Program-made: the position numbers and the translations under genes
The notes under the pieces: model-generated
Seen by the model: the letters and a program-made list of their open reading frames with translations, nothing else
What the model was told of the DNA's origin: nothing
The model's database searches: none
DNA from: a virus
IMG/VR virus record: IMGVR_UViG_3300028844_002915
Coordinates: 1 to 41,444 of that record
Length of the DNA stretch: 41,444 nt
Strand: one strand, 5' to 3'
Shown: positions 16,342-23,572 of the stretch, one piece after another
Layout: each line of letters opens with the position of its first letter
Numbering within the stretch: position 1 is the first letter of the stretch

Positions 16342-16785
16342 ATGAAATATTCATTAGCACTAGTGGCTGCTTTGGCCTCTAGTACTGCCATGGCAGGAAA
16401 CGTAACAAAGGTCAAAGTTTTTGACCACACAGAAATTGTGACACAATCTGTTCCTGTGACAGAGACACGATGTCAAGAAGTACAGGTTCCAATCTATCAG
16501 CAAAGCCAAGGAGCTTCTGGTGGTGACGTATTACTTGGCGCAATCTTAGGTGGTCTTATTGGTGGTACTGCATCTGGTAAAGATAGTGGTGCTGCGATTG
16601 GTGCTCTAGGTGGTGCTATTGTAGCCAATGAAAGTGCAAAGGGTGCTAAGGTTACAGGGTACAAGACTGAACGTCATTGTGGTGATATGACAGTATATCA
16701 GAACACTAATGTTGAAGTGTATAGCCACTCTACCATTCGCTTCTATATAGATGGTAAACGGTATGTGGTTCCATTTAAAAAATAA
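16342..16785 (+). CDS. Exported glycine-zipper protein
   Basis: 147 residues. A signal peptide (KYSLALVAALASSTAMAG) should be cleaved after AMA. A long Gly/Ala-rich segment (residues about 60-95: LLGAILGGLIGGTASGK and AAIGALGGAIVAN) forms the double glycine zipper of the 17-kDa surface antigen family. A flanking Cys pair (TRCQEV, ERHCGD) may form a disulfide. It probably goes to the periplasm or outer membrane. In marine phages it may alter the host envelope or serve lysis or superinfection control. AAGGAG lies before ATG. Confidence 0.75.
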   Translation: MKYSLALVAALASSTAMAGNVTKVKVFDHTEIVTQSVPVTETRCQEVQVPIYQQSQGASGGDVLLGAILGGLIGGTASGKDSGAAIGALGGAIVANESAKGAKVTGYKTERHCGDMTVYQNTNVEVYSHSTIRFYIDGKRYVVPFKK

Positions 16786-16796
16786 AGGATAATATA

Positions 16797-16997
16797 ATGA
16801 AAGAACAACTAGTAAAAGCTGCACGTATGCATGCTGAAGGTGAGTTAGAACGTGCCAAAACTAACATTATGGTTTATATGAATCAGAGTGTGGGTATTGG
16901 TGAACACTCAGATATTGTAGAAGCTATTCAAGAAGAACTTGATAAGATGGCGGCTGCAACTGATCGTATTGAAATGCTACAGCAACATTTCTCATGA
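16797..16997 (+). CDS. Small conserved T4-like helical protein
   Basis: 66 residues of charged helix: KEQLVKAARMHAEGELERAK, NQSVGIGEHSDIVEAIQEEL, DRIEMLQQHF. The 'G[IV]GEHSDI.EAI..EL' motif is one I recall in many T4-like marine phages as a conserved protein of unknown role. AAGGAT lies before ATG. It overlaps the start of the Fe-S carrier gene by 4 bases. Confidence 0.6.
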   Translation: MKEQLVKAARMHAEGELERAKTNIMVYMNQSVGIGEHSDIVEAIQEELDKMAAATDRIEMLQQHFS

Positions 16998-17278
16998 ATA
17001 TAAGTATAACCGATACAGCTAAATCTTATCTAAAAGAAGTTGGTGATCCTAATGTTTCACTAACGGTAAAGGGTGGGGGTTGTGCAGGGTTTCAGTATGA
17101 GTGGGGAACTACAGATAAAGACCCCACCATAGAAAATCTGTGGCTTGATCCTATGGCAGAGATGTTTGTGTTTGGTTGTACTATTGATTATGTAAAAGAA
17201 CTAGGTGGTTCTTATTTGAAAGTTGTGAATCCTAATGCAACCGCAAGCTGCGGTTGCGGTGAAAGTTTTGGAGTTTAA
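16994..17278 (+). CDS. A-type Fe-S cluster carrier (IscA/HesB/ErpA family)
   Basis: 94 residues with the HesB-type pattern: SLTVKGGGCAGFQYEW, a middle DPMAEMFVFGCTIDYVKELG, and the C-terminal SCGCGESFGV. The three cysteines (GGGCAG and SCGCG) are the cluster ligands of A-type carriers that pass Fe-S clusters to enzymes. An auxiliary metabolic gene of this kind occurs in marine myoviruses. Here it could supply clusters to host or phage enzymes, such as the radical SAM protein. Family length is normal. Confidence 0.9.
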   Translation: MNISITDTAKSYLKEVGDPNVSLTVKGGGCAGFQYEWGTTDKDPTIENLWLDPMAEMFVFGCTIDYVKELGGSYLKVVNPNATASCGCGESFGV

Positions 17279-17288
17279 GGGGGGTATT

Positions 17289-17477
17289 ATGCCTATATTA
17301 ATATTACTGTTGTTTGCAACAGAAAACGAAGAGTTCTTTAGCGTCTCTCATGAAAATGCTAAGAATGGGTACACTTGGGAAGTTATTGAAGAAGGTTGTC
17401 GTGAACCTCTTCCCAATACCATATATCTTGAAAATGGTGATGGCGAAGTTTGCTTTACGCAACAACCACCATCCTGA
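17289..17477 (+). CDS. Small protein with hydrophobic N-terminus
   Basis: 62 residues from ATG 17289. PILILLLFATENEEFFSVS is a short hydrophobic start that could be a signal or anchor. A polar body with two cysteines (EEGCREPL and GEVCFTQQP) follows. An in-frame start at 17235 would overlap the Fe-S gene. No good SD (GGGGGG). Function unknown. Confidence 0.4.
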   Translation: MPILILLLFATENEEFFSVSHENAKNGYTWEVIEEGCREPLPNTIYLENGDGEVCFTQQPPS

Positions 17478-17487
17478 TTGTTATTTG

Positions 17488-17564
17488 GTTTCTTAGCTCA
17501 ACTGGATAGAGCAACTGCCTTCTAAGCAGTAGGTTATAGGTTCGAGTCCTATAGAGACCGCCAA
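17488..17564 (+). tRNA. trnR: tRNA-Arg (UCU)
   Basis: A 77-base cloverleaf with encoded CCA. The acceptor GGTTTCT pairs with AGAGACC. The D arm is AGCTCAACTGGATAGAGC. The anticodon stem ACTGC/GCAGT holds loop CTTCTAA with anticodon TCT, and the T arm is CTATAGGTTCGAGTCCTATAG. AGA is a frequent codon in these AT-rich genes, so the tRNA probably supports phage codon use. Confidence 0.95.
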
Positions 17565-17625
17565 AATAAGTTTGTCCATCAGTGCGATGACGTTAAACTC
17601 TAGCCATTATAAAAAGGAGAAAAAT

Positions 17626-18618
17626 ATGAACTTTATAAACAACATGAGCAATAGTCAATTTATTTCTGGATTAAGCGAAGACGATACACTTATGAGTGTA
17701 GAAGATCTAACTAACAATTTAGAACAATCAGGAAAAATAAAGTTTGATAAAGGTTCAATAGGAGTTGGGGGTACATATCAAAAACTTCCTGTTGGATTAT
17801 TATATAGTGAACGTAAATATCAAAGATTTATTAGTAAAAGTACTATTCAAAAAGCTAGGAGAGTTAATCTAGGATTGCTACAACCTCTTGTTGTCTGGAA
17901 ACGCCCTAATGGTACACATGTTATAGTAGATGGTCAACACAAAGCTATTATGTCTGTCTTAGGTGAAGGTCTTGAGTTTGAAGTTCCTTGTATTCTATAT
18001 GAACATCCTGTTGATAGGGATCATATGAGGTGTATTGAAGTCGAGGCTCAAATGTTTGAAGACTTGAATATGAGCAGAAAAAATGCTAGTGGCTTAGATA
18101 AGTATAGAGCAGGTATTGCATACGGTGATGAAGAATCTATAAAGTTTGAAGAGTCTCTAATAGGCGTTGGCGTTTATGCAGAAAACTTAGGTGATACAGA
18201 GTATGGCATTGAAGTTCGTGGGTGGGTGAAACTGCGTTCAGCATACACAAAGTATAATTTAAGATACACAAAAAATGCTGTAGATTTCTTAAAGCCGATT
18301 TACACAAATGAATGGGATAAATCTTATGTTGACGGATCTTTAGTTTTTGCACTGACTGCTATAAACTTCTTAATGGATAAACATCTTGGTGCTAGAAAAG
18401 CAAAAGGTTTAAAAGAGTTTATGAGAAACTATTTCCATAAAACAACTGCCAATAAGTGGACTGCTAACAGTGCAGGTAACACTGACTATATTATTATTGC
18501 TAGAAGAATTGTGGACAAGTATAACACACTAGTAGAAAGTGAGGTTATTGATGGCGCAGTTATTGGTTCAAAGACTTTAGATGATGCGGGTTTATCTGCT
18601 ATAGATAAACTGAAATAA
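17626..18618 (+). CDS. ParB/sulfiredoxin-like nuclease-domain protein
   Basis: About 330 residues from ATG 17626 (AAAAAGGAG upstream); an in-frame start at 17572 has no SD. The centre reads KLPVGLLYSERKYQRFISKS, PLVVWKRPNGTHVIVDGQHK (VDGQH at residues 101-105) and FEVPCILYEHP. This is a ParB N-terminal (DUF6551-like) domain. The family binds CTP or ATP or cuts DNA, depending on member. The rest is helical. It follows the tRNA and precedes a structured intergenic region. Its role in the phage is unknown; DNA segregation or host-DNA attack are possibilities. Confidence 0.7.
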   Translation: MNFINNMSNSQFISGLSEDDTLMSVEDLTNNLEQSGKIKFDKGSIGVGGTYQKLPVGLLYSERKYQRFISKSTIQKARRVNLGLLQPLVVWKRPNGTHVIVDGQHKAIMSVLGEGLEFEVPCILYEHPVDRDHMRCIEVEAQMFEDLNMSRKNASGLDKYRAGIAYGDEESIKFEESLIGVGVYAENLGDTEYGIEVRGWVKLRSAYTKYNLRYTKNAVDFLKPIYTNEWDKSYVDGSLVFALTAINFLMDKHLGARKAKGLKEFMRNYFHKTTANKWTANSAGNTDYIIIARRIVDKYNTLVESEVIDGAVIGSKTLDDAGLSAIDKLK

Positions 18619-18619
18619 G

Positions 18620-18800
18620 TTTTCCTCTCTTGACGGAGAGAGGATGTGGTGACTGAATAAGAGGTGGACGTGCCTCTAAGGTATACGAGAAGAGGGTAGC
18701 CCCCTGTCTTAGCAGATGCATCGTAGTTCGAAAGCTAGTTGACAGGAGCGTCCAATGCGAGTAGATGTAGGTATTCCCAAATCCTGCCCACACCTATATA
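18620..18800 (+). ncRNA. Candidate structured RNA with pseudoknot
   Basis: The 200 bases between two genes hold no coding frame but dense pairing. Stem 1 is TCCTCTCT/AGAGAGGA (18623-18630/18637-18644). Stem 2 is AGAGG/CCTCT (18660-18664/18673-18677), with loop TGGACGTG. Its loop TGGACG (18665-18670) can pair with CGTCCA (18749-18754). Stem 3 is CCTGTC+TTAGC (18703-18713) with GCTAG and GACAGG (18734-18738 and 18741-18746). Outer TGTGG/CCACA (18645-18649/18788-18792) and TAGGT/ACCTA (18768-18772/18792-18796) may close it; they share base 18792. No T run ends it. It could be a ncRNA or a 5' leader of the gene at 18819. The fold is read by eye. Confidence 0.5.
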
Positions 18801-18818
18801 CTTAAAAGGAGATATTTT

Positions 18819-19121
18819 ATGGACCCTGCAAGTATTTTTGCCGCAATATCATTTTGGCTTTTGAGCACTAAGGTAGAGCAACAAGAGAAACAGATTCATG
18901 AACTTGAAGTTCAGATAGTAATGCAAGAACAATCTTTCATCGATCTTGCCGGCGCACACTCAGCCTTTGCAGCAAGATCTGAGACAGTAGATCAGCAGCA
19001 TGATAGAAAAATTGACTACGTGAATCAAAGAGTTGATAACATATTAGATTATATTGTTGATAACCCATCAGCAGCAAGTGACATGATAGAGGAAAATGAT
19101 AATGAAAATTTACAGGATTGA
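18819..19121 (+). CDS. Small membrane-anchored coiled-coil protein
   Basis: 100 residues. Residues 3-16 (PASIFAAISFWLLS) form a hydrophobic anchor, followed by a coiled coil (VEQQEKQIHELEVQIVMQEQ) and a second helix with a TVDQQHDRKIDYVNQRVDNI repeat. The C-terminus is acidic. This is a spanin- or holin-accessory-like shape, but no lipobox or partner is present, so function is unknown. Strong SD AAAAGGAG lies upstream, right after the structured region. Confidence 0.5.
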   Translation: MDPASIFAAISFWLLSTKVEQQEKQIHELEVQIVMQEQSFIDLAGAHSAFAARSETVDQQHDRKIDYVNQRVDNILDYIVDNPSAASDMIEENDNENLQD

Positions 19122-19662
19122 ACCGACTTATAAAAAGTCAGTTGTTGAATATGATACCTTCCGTAAGAAGATGGAAGGAGATACCCCAGATATGTGGATC
19201 AGAAAAGAAATCGGTTGGCGATGGGGAGAGTTTGACGTATTTGTTCCTGAGACTGAAGAAGAAGTTATTGAATGGGCAAACGATCAAGTTGGTGATGCAG
19301 AATACTATAAGTCTTTAGCAGAAGTCTTAGATGAATATGGTGAAGAAGATCTAGAGGGTATGATAGGACACGCTATGCCTGATACTAGTGAAGCTTGTAC
19401 GTTTCATGAGTTGTCAGACTATCAATATGAAATGAACTCGACATGGGATGGTTGTTGGGAAGATTGGGAGATCTTTGTAGGTGGAGATGATCTTTCAGAA
19501 GAAGAGCAAGAAGAGTTGCTTGAAGAAGTTCAAGACAAATATTCTGAAGACTATGAAGATGGCGTAGCAGAACTTGGCTTTGAGCATATGGATAACTATA
19601 CTGATATTCATTGTGCTATAACTGCAGTGGAAGTTGACGAAGATCGAAATCCAATAGAATAA
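19102..19662 (+). CDS. Strongly acidic protein of unknown function
   Basis: 186 residues, very rich in Glu and Asp (for example DDLSEEEQEELLEEVQDKY and EDYEDGVAEL), with many Trp (GWRWGEFDVF, WDGCWEDWEIF). Start ATG 19102 has GAGGAA 8 bases upstream; ATG 19096 is closer. The strong negative charge suggests a DNA-mimic or a protein that binds a basic partner, such as an anti-restriction or anti-polymerase factor. This is inference from composition only. It overlaps the previous gene by 20 bases. Confidence 0.5.
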   Translation: MKIYRIEPTYKKSVVEYDTFRKKMEGDTPDMWIRKEIGWRWGEFDVFVPETEEEVIEWANDQVGDAEYYKSLAEVLDEYGEEDLEGMIGHAMPDTSEACTFHELSDYQYEMNSTWDGCWEDWEIFVGGDDLSEEEQEELLEEVQDKYSEDYEDGVAELGFEHMDNYTDIHCAITAVEVDEDRNPIE

Positions 19663-19666
19663 ATGT

Positions 19667-19674
19667 TATAAATA
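19667..19674 (+). promoter_or_regulatory. T4-type late promoter
   Basis: Exact octamer TATAAATA 30 bases before the kinase gene start. It needs gp55/gp33/gp45-type factors in T4; gene 33 is at 25986. Confidence 0.7.
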
Positions 19675-19703
19675 AAGGAAATAGATTTTTATAAGGTAAC
19701 TAC

Positions 19704-20657
19704 ATGCAAAACTTTTCTTCATTTCTAGACGAACTCATTTATGGGGAAACTGTTTCTGATCCTATTCGTGAAGAATACATCGAAGAACAGTTTGATGAAC
19801 TTATGGAAGCCCTCATCACCTTTGGCGGTAAGGCATATCCTAAGTTTGGTAACGTTGTTATCATGGCAGGTGGTGCAGGATCAGGTAAAGGTTTCGTCAA
19901 AGATAAACTAGTTGGTATTGAAGGATTTACCTTTGATGTTGATGCGCTAAAGACACTGGCGGCTGCAACTCCTGCTATTCAAAAACGTGTGAAGAAAGAA
20001 CTTGGCTTTGATCTTGAAAACCTTGCTGCCAATCTAAAAGATCCTGAAAATGTCGGTAAGCTTCATATGATTATTGGAGACTACTTGAAACTTGATAACA
20101 AACGTCTGAAGGCTTTGTACACATCTATCATGTCTGCAGACCCTGAGAGAAAACCAAATATTATATTTGATGTGACTTTAAAAGACTTGCAGAAGTTGGA
20201 GAAGCTTACACGTCAAGTATCATCTATTGGATACGCAAAAGAGAACATCCACATCGTTTGGGTTGTGAATGATATTGAAGTTTCCAAGGCACAGAATCTT
20301 AAAAGAACCCGTACAGTTCCAACTGAAATCCTTGTGAACACTCACAGAGGTGCCTCACAGACCATGGGCGATATCGTGAACATGGGTACAGATTTACGTA
20401 AGTATATGGATGGCGATATTGTATTCGCATTCAACAAAGTTGACGTAGATAGCACTGTTTTAGATAATCAACCTGAACGTGCTGGTAAAAAGATTGGTAT
20501 GAAGGGCGACACAAAGGGTGGCATGTTCATCAAGGATGCAAACTACTTCTACGCAAAACGTAAAGGTAAACCGCCAATCCCTGTTGCAAAGCTAGAAAAA
20601 TCTCTTCGCATGAAGATCAAATCATATGTGCCAAAGGGAGTGTCTTGGGATGCTTAG
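19704..20657 (+). CDS. Zeta-toxin-like P-loop kinase with CTS-like N-terminus
   Basis: 317 residues. A Walker A motif GGAGSGKG is at residues 56-63, then VDALKTLAAATP and a Walker B-type stretch IIFDVTLKDLQKLEK. The C-terminal part holds RTRTVPTEILVNTHRGASQT, with Arg residues that fit the lid. This is the zeta-toxin/AAA-33 kinase fold, whose members phosphorylate UDP-GlcNAc or other small acceptors. The N-terminus MQNFSSFLDEL follows the pattern M-x-x-[FY]-x-x-F-[IL]-x-E of the T4 capsid targeting peptide. It sits behind a late promoter and overlaps the next gene by 8 bases. Confidence 0.7.
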   Translation: MQNFSSFLDELIYGETVSDPIREEYIEEQFDELMEALITFGGKAYPKFGNVVIMAGGAGSGKGFVKDKLVGIEGFTFDVDALKTLAAATPAIQKRVKKELGFDLENLAANLKDPENVGKLHMIIGDYLKLDNKRLKALYTSIMSADPERKPNIIFDVTLKDLQKLEKLTRQVSSIGYAKENIHIVWVVNDIEVSKAQNLKRTRTVPTEILVNTHRGASQTMGDIVNMGTDLRKYMDGDIVFAFNKVDVDSTVLDNQPERAGKKIGMKGDTKGGMFIKDANYFYAKRKGKPPIPVAKLEKSLRMKIKSYVPKGVSWDA

Positions 20658-21048
20658 TTTTAAACAACATCTGCAGGAAGCACAGTGTGACCTTGTAGGT
20701 ATGAAGCAGATTAAACAGTTTGAGAAGATTGTTGATCAACTCTTTAAGAAGTTTAATATTGATTTTAACTTCACACGTCACTTCGCAGATCGCATGAGTG
20801 ATGAACGTAACACCCCATGCATTACCATGAAAGAGCTTGCTGAGTTTATTAAGAAGATCTATGCAAAGCAGGGTAAGTCTCTGAAGGGTGTCGCAGGGGC
20901 AGAAGCAGTCGTGAAAGATATTCAGAAAGATCTGAACATTCCTGTTGCAGTTACCTATGATCAGCGTAACGATGAGTTTGACGTTGTGATGAAAACAATC
21001 ATGCGTAAGAAAAACTTCAAAACGCCAAATAAAGTTATTACCTACTAA
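20650..21048 (+). CDS. Small toxin-like protein with CTS-like N-terminus
   Basis: 132 residues from ATG 20650 (AAGGGAG 9 bases upstream). The start MLSFKQHLQEA resembles the T4 capsid-targeting peptide (MKTYQEFIAEA), including LxE followed by Ala, where the T4-type protease cuts. The body has FTRHFADRMSDERN, a helical MKELAEFIKKIY, and FDVVMKTIMRKKNF. The H..R..R layout resembles DUF4258/RelE-fold RNase toxins. Conserved T4-like marine proteins share the 'FTRHF.DRM' and 'TIMRKK.F' blocks from memory. Function is inferred only. Confidence 0.55.
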   Translation: MLSFKQHLQEAQCDLVGMKQIKQFEKIVDQLFKKFNIDFNFTRHFADRMSDERNTPCITMKELAEFIKKIYAKQGKSLKGVAGAEAVVKDIQKDLNIPVAVTYDQRNDEFDVVMKTIMRKKNFKTPNKVITY

Positions 21049-21057
21049 ACTTTTCTC

Positions 21058-21086
21058 TTGACATTAAGATAAACTTCTGTTACATT
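21058..21086 (+). promoter_or_regulatory. Early promoter (G)
   Basis: TTGACA 21058-21063, spacer TTAAGATAAACTTCTGT, TACATT 21081-21086. The leader GTATATGTAACAAGAGAG equals that of promoter A. It serves the two small genes at 21114 and 21257. Confidence 0.85.
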
Positions 21087-21113
21087 GTATATGTAACAAG
21101 AGAGAGATTCGTA

Positions 21114-21257
21114 ATGATTGAAATGCTTGAGAACTATATCGCCGCTTGTCGCCAAAACATCGAAACTTATCTAGCAATGGATGAGCCTGACATGGCTGCT
21201 GTAGCTGCTGCTGAAGGTATGATACGTGACTTTCAAAAAGTATTGGAGACTCTGTAA
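21114..21257 (+). CDS. Small helical protein
   Basis: A 47-residue frame: IEMLENYIAACRQNIETYLA, DEPDMAAVAAAEGMIRDFQK. It looks like two helices. ATG 21114 lies right behind promoter G (leader AAGAGAGAGATTCGTA). Its TAA overlaps the next ATG by one base. No family recognised. Confidence 0.5.
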   Translation: MIEMLENYIAACRQNIETYLAMDEPDMAAVAAAEGMIRDFQKVLETL

Positions 21258-21436
21258 TGGTTGGTGAAGGTATTACGTTTGACAATGGTGTTAAGTGGGC
21301 TGACTATATACTAGAGAACACGGATGGACCTGAGGGCATGGTGGAAACATGGCGTGAAGAGTGTATCCGACTTAGAGCAACGTATGGTATGCTCATGGCA
21401 CTCAAAGAACGGTATGATAGTCTATGCGAAGAGTAG
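21257..21436 (+). CDS. Small protein of unknown function
   Basis: A 59-residue frame: VGEGITFDNGVKWADYILEN, EGMVETWREECIRLRATYGM, then a charged tail. Mixed helix. It is translationally coupled (TAATG) to the previous gene and overlaps the SDR gene by 13 bases. Function unknown. Confidence 0.45.
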   Translation: MVGEGITFDNGVKWADYILENTDGPEGMVETWREECIRLRATYGMLMALKERYDSLCEE

Positions 21437-21909
21437 CAATAACAGGACATACACGTGGATTAGGAGCCGCTCTTTTTGAGCGGTTTTCTGTATCAGACAT
21501 GGTTGTTGGACTAAGCAGATCGAATGGATTTGATATAAGAAAGATTGATAATATTATCGAAAGAATTGCTGAGTGTGATGTATTCATTAACAATGCATAT
21601 GATAGATATTCTCAAGTAGATCTTCTCTATGCAGTGTATGACATGTGGAAAGACAAAGATAAAAAGATTATCAACATTGGTAGTTTATCCTCTATAGGTG
21701 TTAGAGATTATTTACAACCATATGCTATCCATAAGAAAGCATTGCATGAGGCCCATATGCAAATCGCACATCAACAGAATAAATGTAAATCCTATATCTT
21801 TAATATTGGATACATAACTGACAATCAAACTGATGTAGCTGACTTAATATATAATACTGTAAATAATAAAATGTATATAGGTGAAGTAAAGGTAATGCCT
21901 GATGGATGA
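21424..21909 (+). CDS. Short-chain dehydrogenase/reductase-like protein (short)
   Basis: 161 residues. The N-terminal RVAITGHTRGLGAALFERF is the TGxxxGxG NAD(P) motif. DVFINNAYDRYSQVDLLYAV (the NNA block), IINIGSLSSIGV (catalytic Ser region) and YAIHKKALHEAHMQ (YxxxK) follow. It is shorter than a full SDR (about 240), because the C-terminal substrate loop is missing. It overlaps the next gene by 8 bases. It may make or modify a sugar precursor. Confidence 0.65.
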   Translation: MRRVAITGHTRGLGAALFERFSVSDMVVGLSRSNGFDIRKIDNIIERIAECDVFINNAYDRYSQVDLLYAVYDMWKDKDKKIINIGSLSSIGVRDYLQPYAIHKKALHEAHMQIAHQQNKCKSYIFNIGYITDNQTDVADLIYNTVNNKMYIGEVKVMPDG

Positions 21910-22504
21910 AAAAGTTTTAGGGCGACTTGCAAACGCCAGCTTTCATATGTTTGATATAAAAGGTTTCGAAAATAAAAGTATTTCAGAGTTTGTCGAAAGT
22001 TTTAGACCAAATCAAATCAAATGCAAGAAATGGTTGGTTGAAGAAATAGCAAACATCAATATGAATTGGAAGAAGGTTCTCGTTTTAGGTAGTTGGAATG
22101 GATGTCTTCTATATGAACTAATGAACACATACTGTAGTGTTGATTATTGGGATTTCTTAGATATTAACCAATCATGCCATCATCATAGAGACCTTTATTT
22201 TGAAGTTAATAGTATGACTAAAAACTATGGTAATATTGTGATGAATGCTGAAGATTTTTCAGATCATGAGTCATATGATCTAATCATTAACACCAGTTGT
22301 GAACACATGAAGGATATCCCTGCAGTATATGGACCTACCTATGCTCTACAATCCAACGACTATACAAACATTATAGAACATATAAACTGTGTGAATAGCG
22401 CCAAAGAGTTAGCAAATAAAAATAACTTAAACCACAGACTTTTTACTGACTCTCAGAAAATGCCTAACTATACAAGATTTATGACAATAGGATATTACAG
22501 ATGA
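21902..22504 (+). CDS. SAM-dependent methyltransferase-like protein
   Basis: 200 residues. Motif I is KKVLVLGSWNGCLLYELM, then VDYWDFLDINQ (acidic strand) and a motif IV-like block SYDLIINTSCEHMKDIP. It resembles phage methyltransferases of the glycan type. It is the fourth methyltransferase in the window and forms a small second sugar cluster with the SDR and the minus-strand GT25. The acceptor is unknown. Confidence 0.6.
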   Translation: MDEKVLGRLANASFHMFDIKGFENKSISEFVESFRPNQIKCKKWLVEEIANINMNWKKVLVLGSWNGCLLYELMNTYCSVDYWDFLDINQSCHHHRDLYFEVNSMTKNYGNIVMNAEDFSDHESYDLIINTSCEHMKDIPAVYGPTYALQSNDYTNIIEHINCVNSAKELANKNNLNHRLFTDSQKMPNYTRFMTIGYYR

Positions 22505-22510
22505 CAGTTT

Positions 22511-23173
22511 CTAGATATTATTAAGGTCAACTAATCTAAACAAATCTTTATCTTTTTTTAATCTATCTACTGTTGTTCCTGATGGATGTTGCACAGTGGT
22601 TCCAATATTTGGATCTATTAGCGAATGAACAGGAGCATGTTTACCCATATACCTAGCGTGTGGGATACCATATCTACTTTGTTCTTGTCTGTGAAAGTAT
22701 CCTAACAATCCATCAACTAATGTCATTGGACCTGACACAGGATGTCTTGCAACGTGATTTAATATTCTTTTCGCAAAATGAGGATGAAACATAACTGCTT
22801 CCATGGCATGTTGACCAAAAAACTGAACTTGCAGATCAGGATTAAAGTTGATAGCAGAAGGTTTTTGTAACCATGCATCATGTTCTAATATCAATATAGG
22901 AACATTCTCAACAGCACATTTTTTCCATAGATTGTATTGACTATAGAAACAAGCCTTTTCAGTATCAGTTAGTTCTCTATCGTTACCTCTTTTTCCGAAT
23001 GTCAAACCAGATTGTGCTGATAAAGTCTCAGGAGTAATAGCGTCATAATATCTAAGATTAAATCCTTCCCAAGAAGCACTAGCTTTCTGGGCATAACGCT
23101 CTGAAACTGGATTGTTAGGAATTCTAATCATTATCGTTTTAAACATATTAATATCCATTTTAGGAGTTGACAT
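22511..23173 (-). CDS. GT25-like glycosyltransferase, lone minus-strand gene
   Basis: 220 residues, or 211 if it starts at the ATG at 23146 (MFKTIMIRIP). It has IMIRIPNNPVSERYAQKASA, TDTEKACFYSQYNLWKKC and PILILEHDAWLQKP, as in the GT25 gene at 3550. Its strand is opposite to all neighbours. A TATAAATA octamer (23181-23188, minus) lies just upstream, so it may be expressed late. The start codon overlaps the TTGACA of a plus-strand promoter candidate. A transferred moron-like gene is likely. Confidence 0.65.
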   Translation of the reverse strand: MSTPKMDINMFKTIMIRIPNNPVSERYAQKASASWEGFNLRYYDAITPETLSAQSGLTFGKRGNDRELTDTEKACFYSQYNLWKKCAVENVPILILEHDAWLQKPSAINFNPDLQVQFFGQHAMEAVMFHPHFAKRILNHVARHPVSGPMTLVDGLLGYFHRQEQSRYGIPHARYMGKHAPVHSLIDPNIGTTVQHPSGTTVDRLKKDKDLFRLVDLNNI

Positions 23174-23195
23174 TTACCTCTATTTATATTAAAAA
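23167..23195 (+). promoter_or_regulatory. Probable early promoter (weak -10)
   Basis: TTGACA at 23167-23172 is followed after 17 bases by TAAAAA, a poor -10. The leader ends ATTCGTAATG like promoters A and G. It would serve the gene at 23225. Confidence 0.4.
23181..23188 (-). promoter_or_regulatory. T4-type late promoter
   Basis: TATAAATA on the minus strand (TATTTATA on plus), 8 bases before the ATG at 23173. With T4 spacing, RNA would begin within a few bases of that ATG. The internal starts at 23158 or 23146 would then fit better. Confidence 0.45.
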
Positions 23196-23224
23196 GGTAG
23201 TGTAGATAGAAGGAATGATTCGTA

Positions 23225-23572
23225 ATGCAATACACAGTTTATCAAATCCGTTACACAGATGCAGACGTTGATGCTATCAATGCAGGTGTCTTTAACCCAA
23301 AGCGTGAGATGAAATCAGATATGTCCATGGACTTTTCAGGTAAGAAGACAGCAAGTCTTGCAGAGAAAGCTTTGTACGAAGGTCTTTATACTGCAGTCTC
23401 TCACATCGAAGCGGAAGATCTGAACCAAGTGTTTGAGATTGGTAACATTGGTCCTGAGTCTCAGATCACTCGTTTGGGTCGTATGGCTTCTGTGTCTGTT
23501 GGTGACCTTATCGAAGACGAAGATGGTAACCGTCACGTTGTAGCAAACTTTGGATTTAAAGAGGTAGCATAA
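23225..23572 (+). CDS. Small unknown phage protein
   Basis: 115 residues: YTVYQIRYTDADVDAINAGV, then EKALYEGLYTAVSHIEAEDL, IGNIGPESQITRLGRMASVS and NRHVVANFGFKEVA. It is a compact alpha/beta protein, encoded with fairly GC-rich codons that suggest high expression. It stops one base before the next ATG. No family recognised. ATG 23225 follows the short leader of the promoter at 23167. Confidence 0.55.
   Translation: MQYTVYQIRYTDADVDAINAGVFNPKREMKSDMSMDFSGKKTASLAEKALYEGLYTAVSHIEAEDLNQVFEIGNIGPESQITRLGRMASVSVGDLIEDEDGNRHVVANFGFKEVA

Noticed and set aside
18720-18745. tRNA-like T-loop (GTTCGAAA) in the structured gap
   Set aside because: The flanking bases do not form a T stem or a cloverleaf, and stem 3 pairs better.
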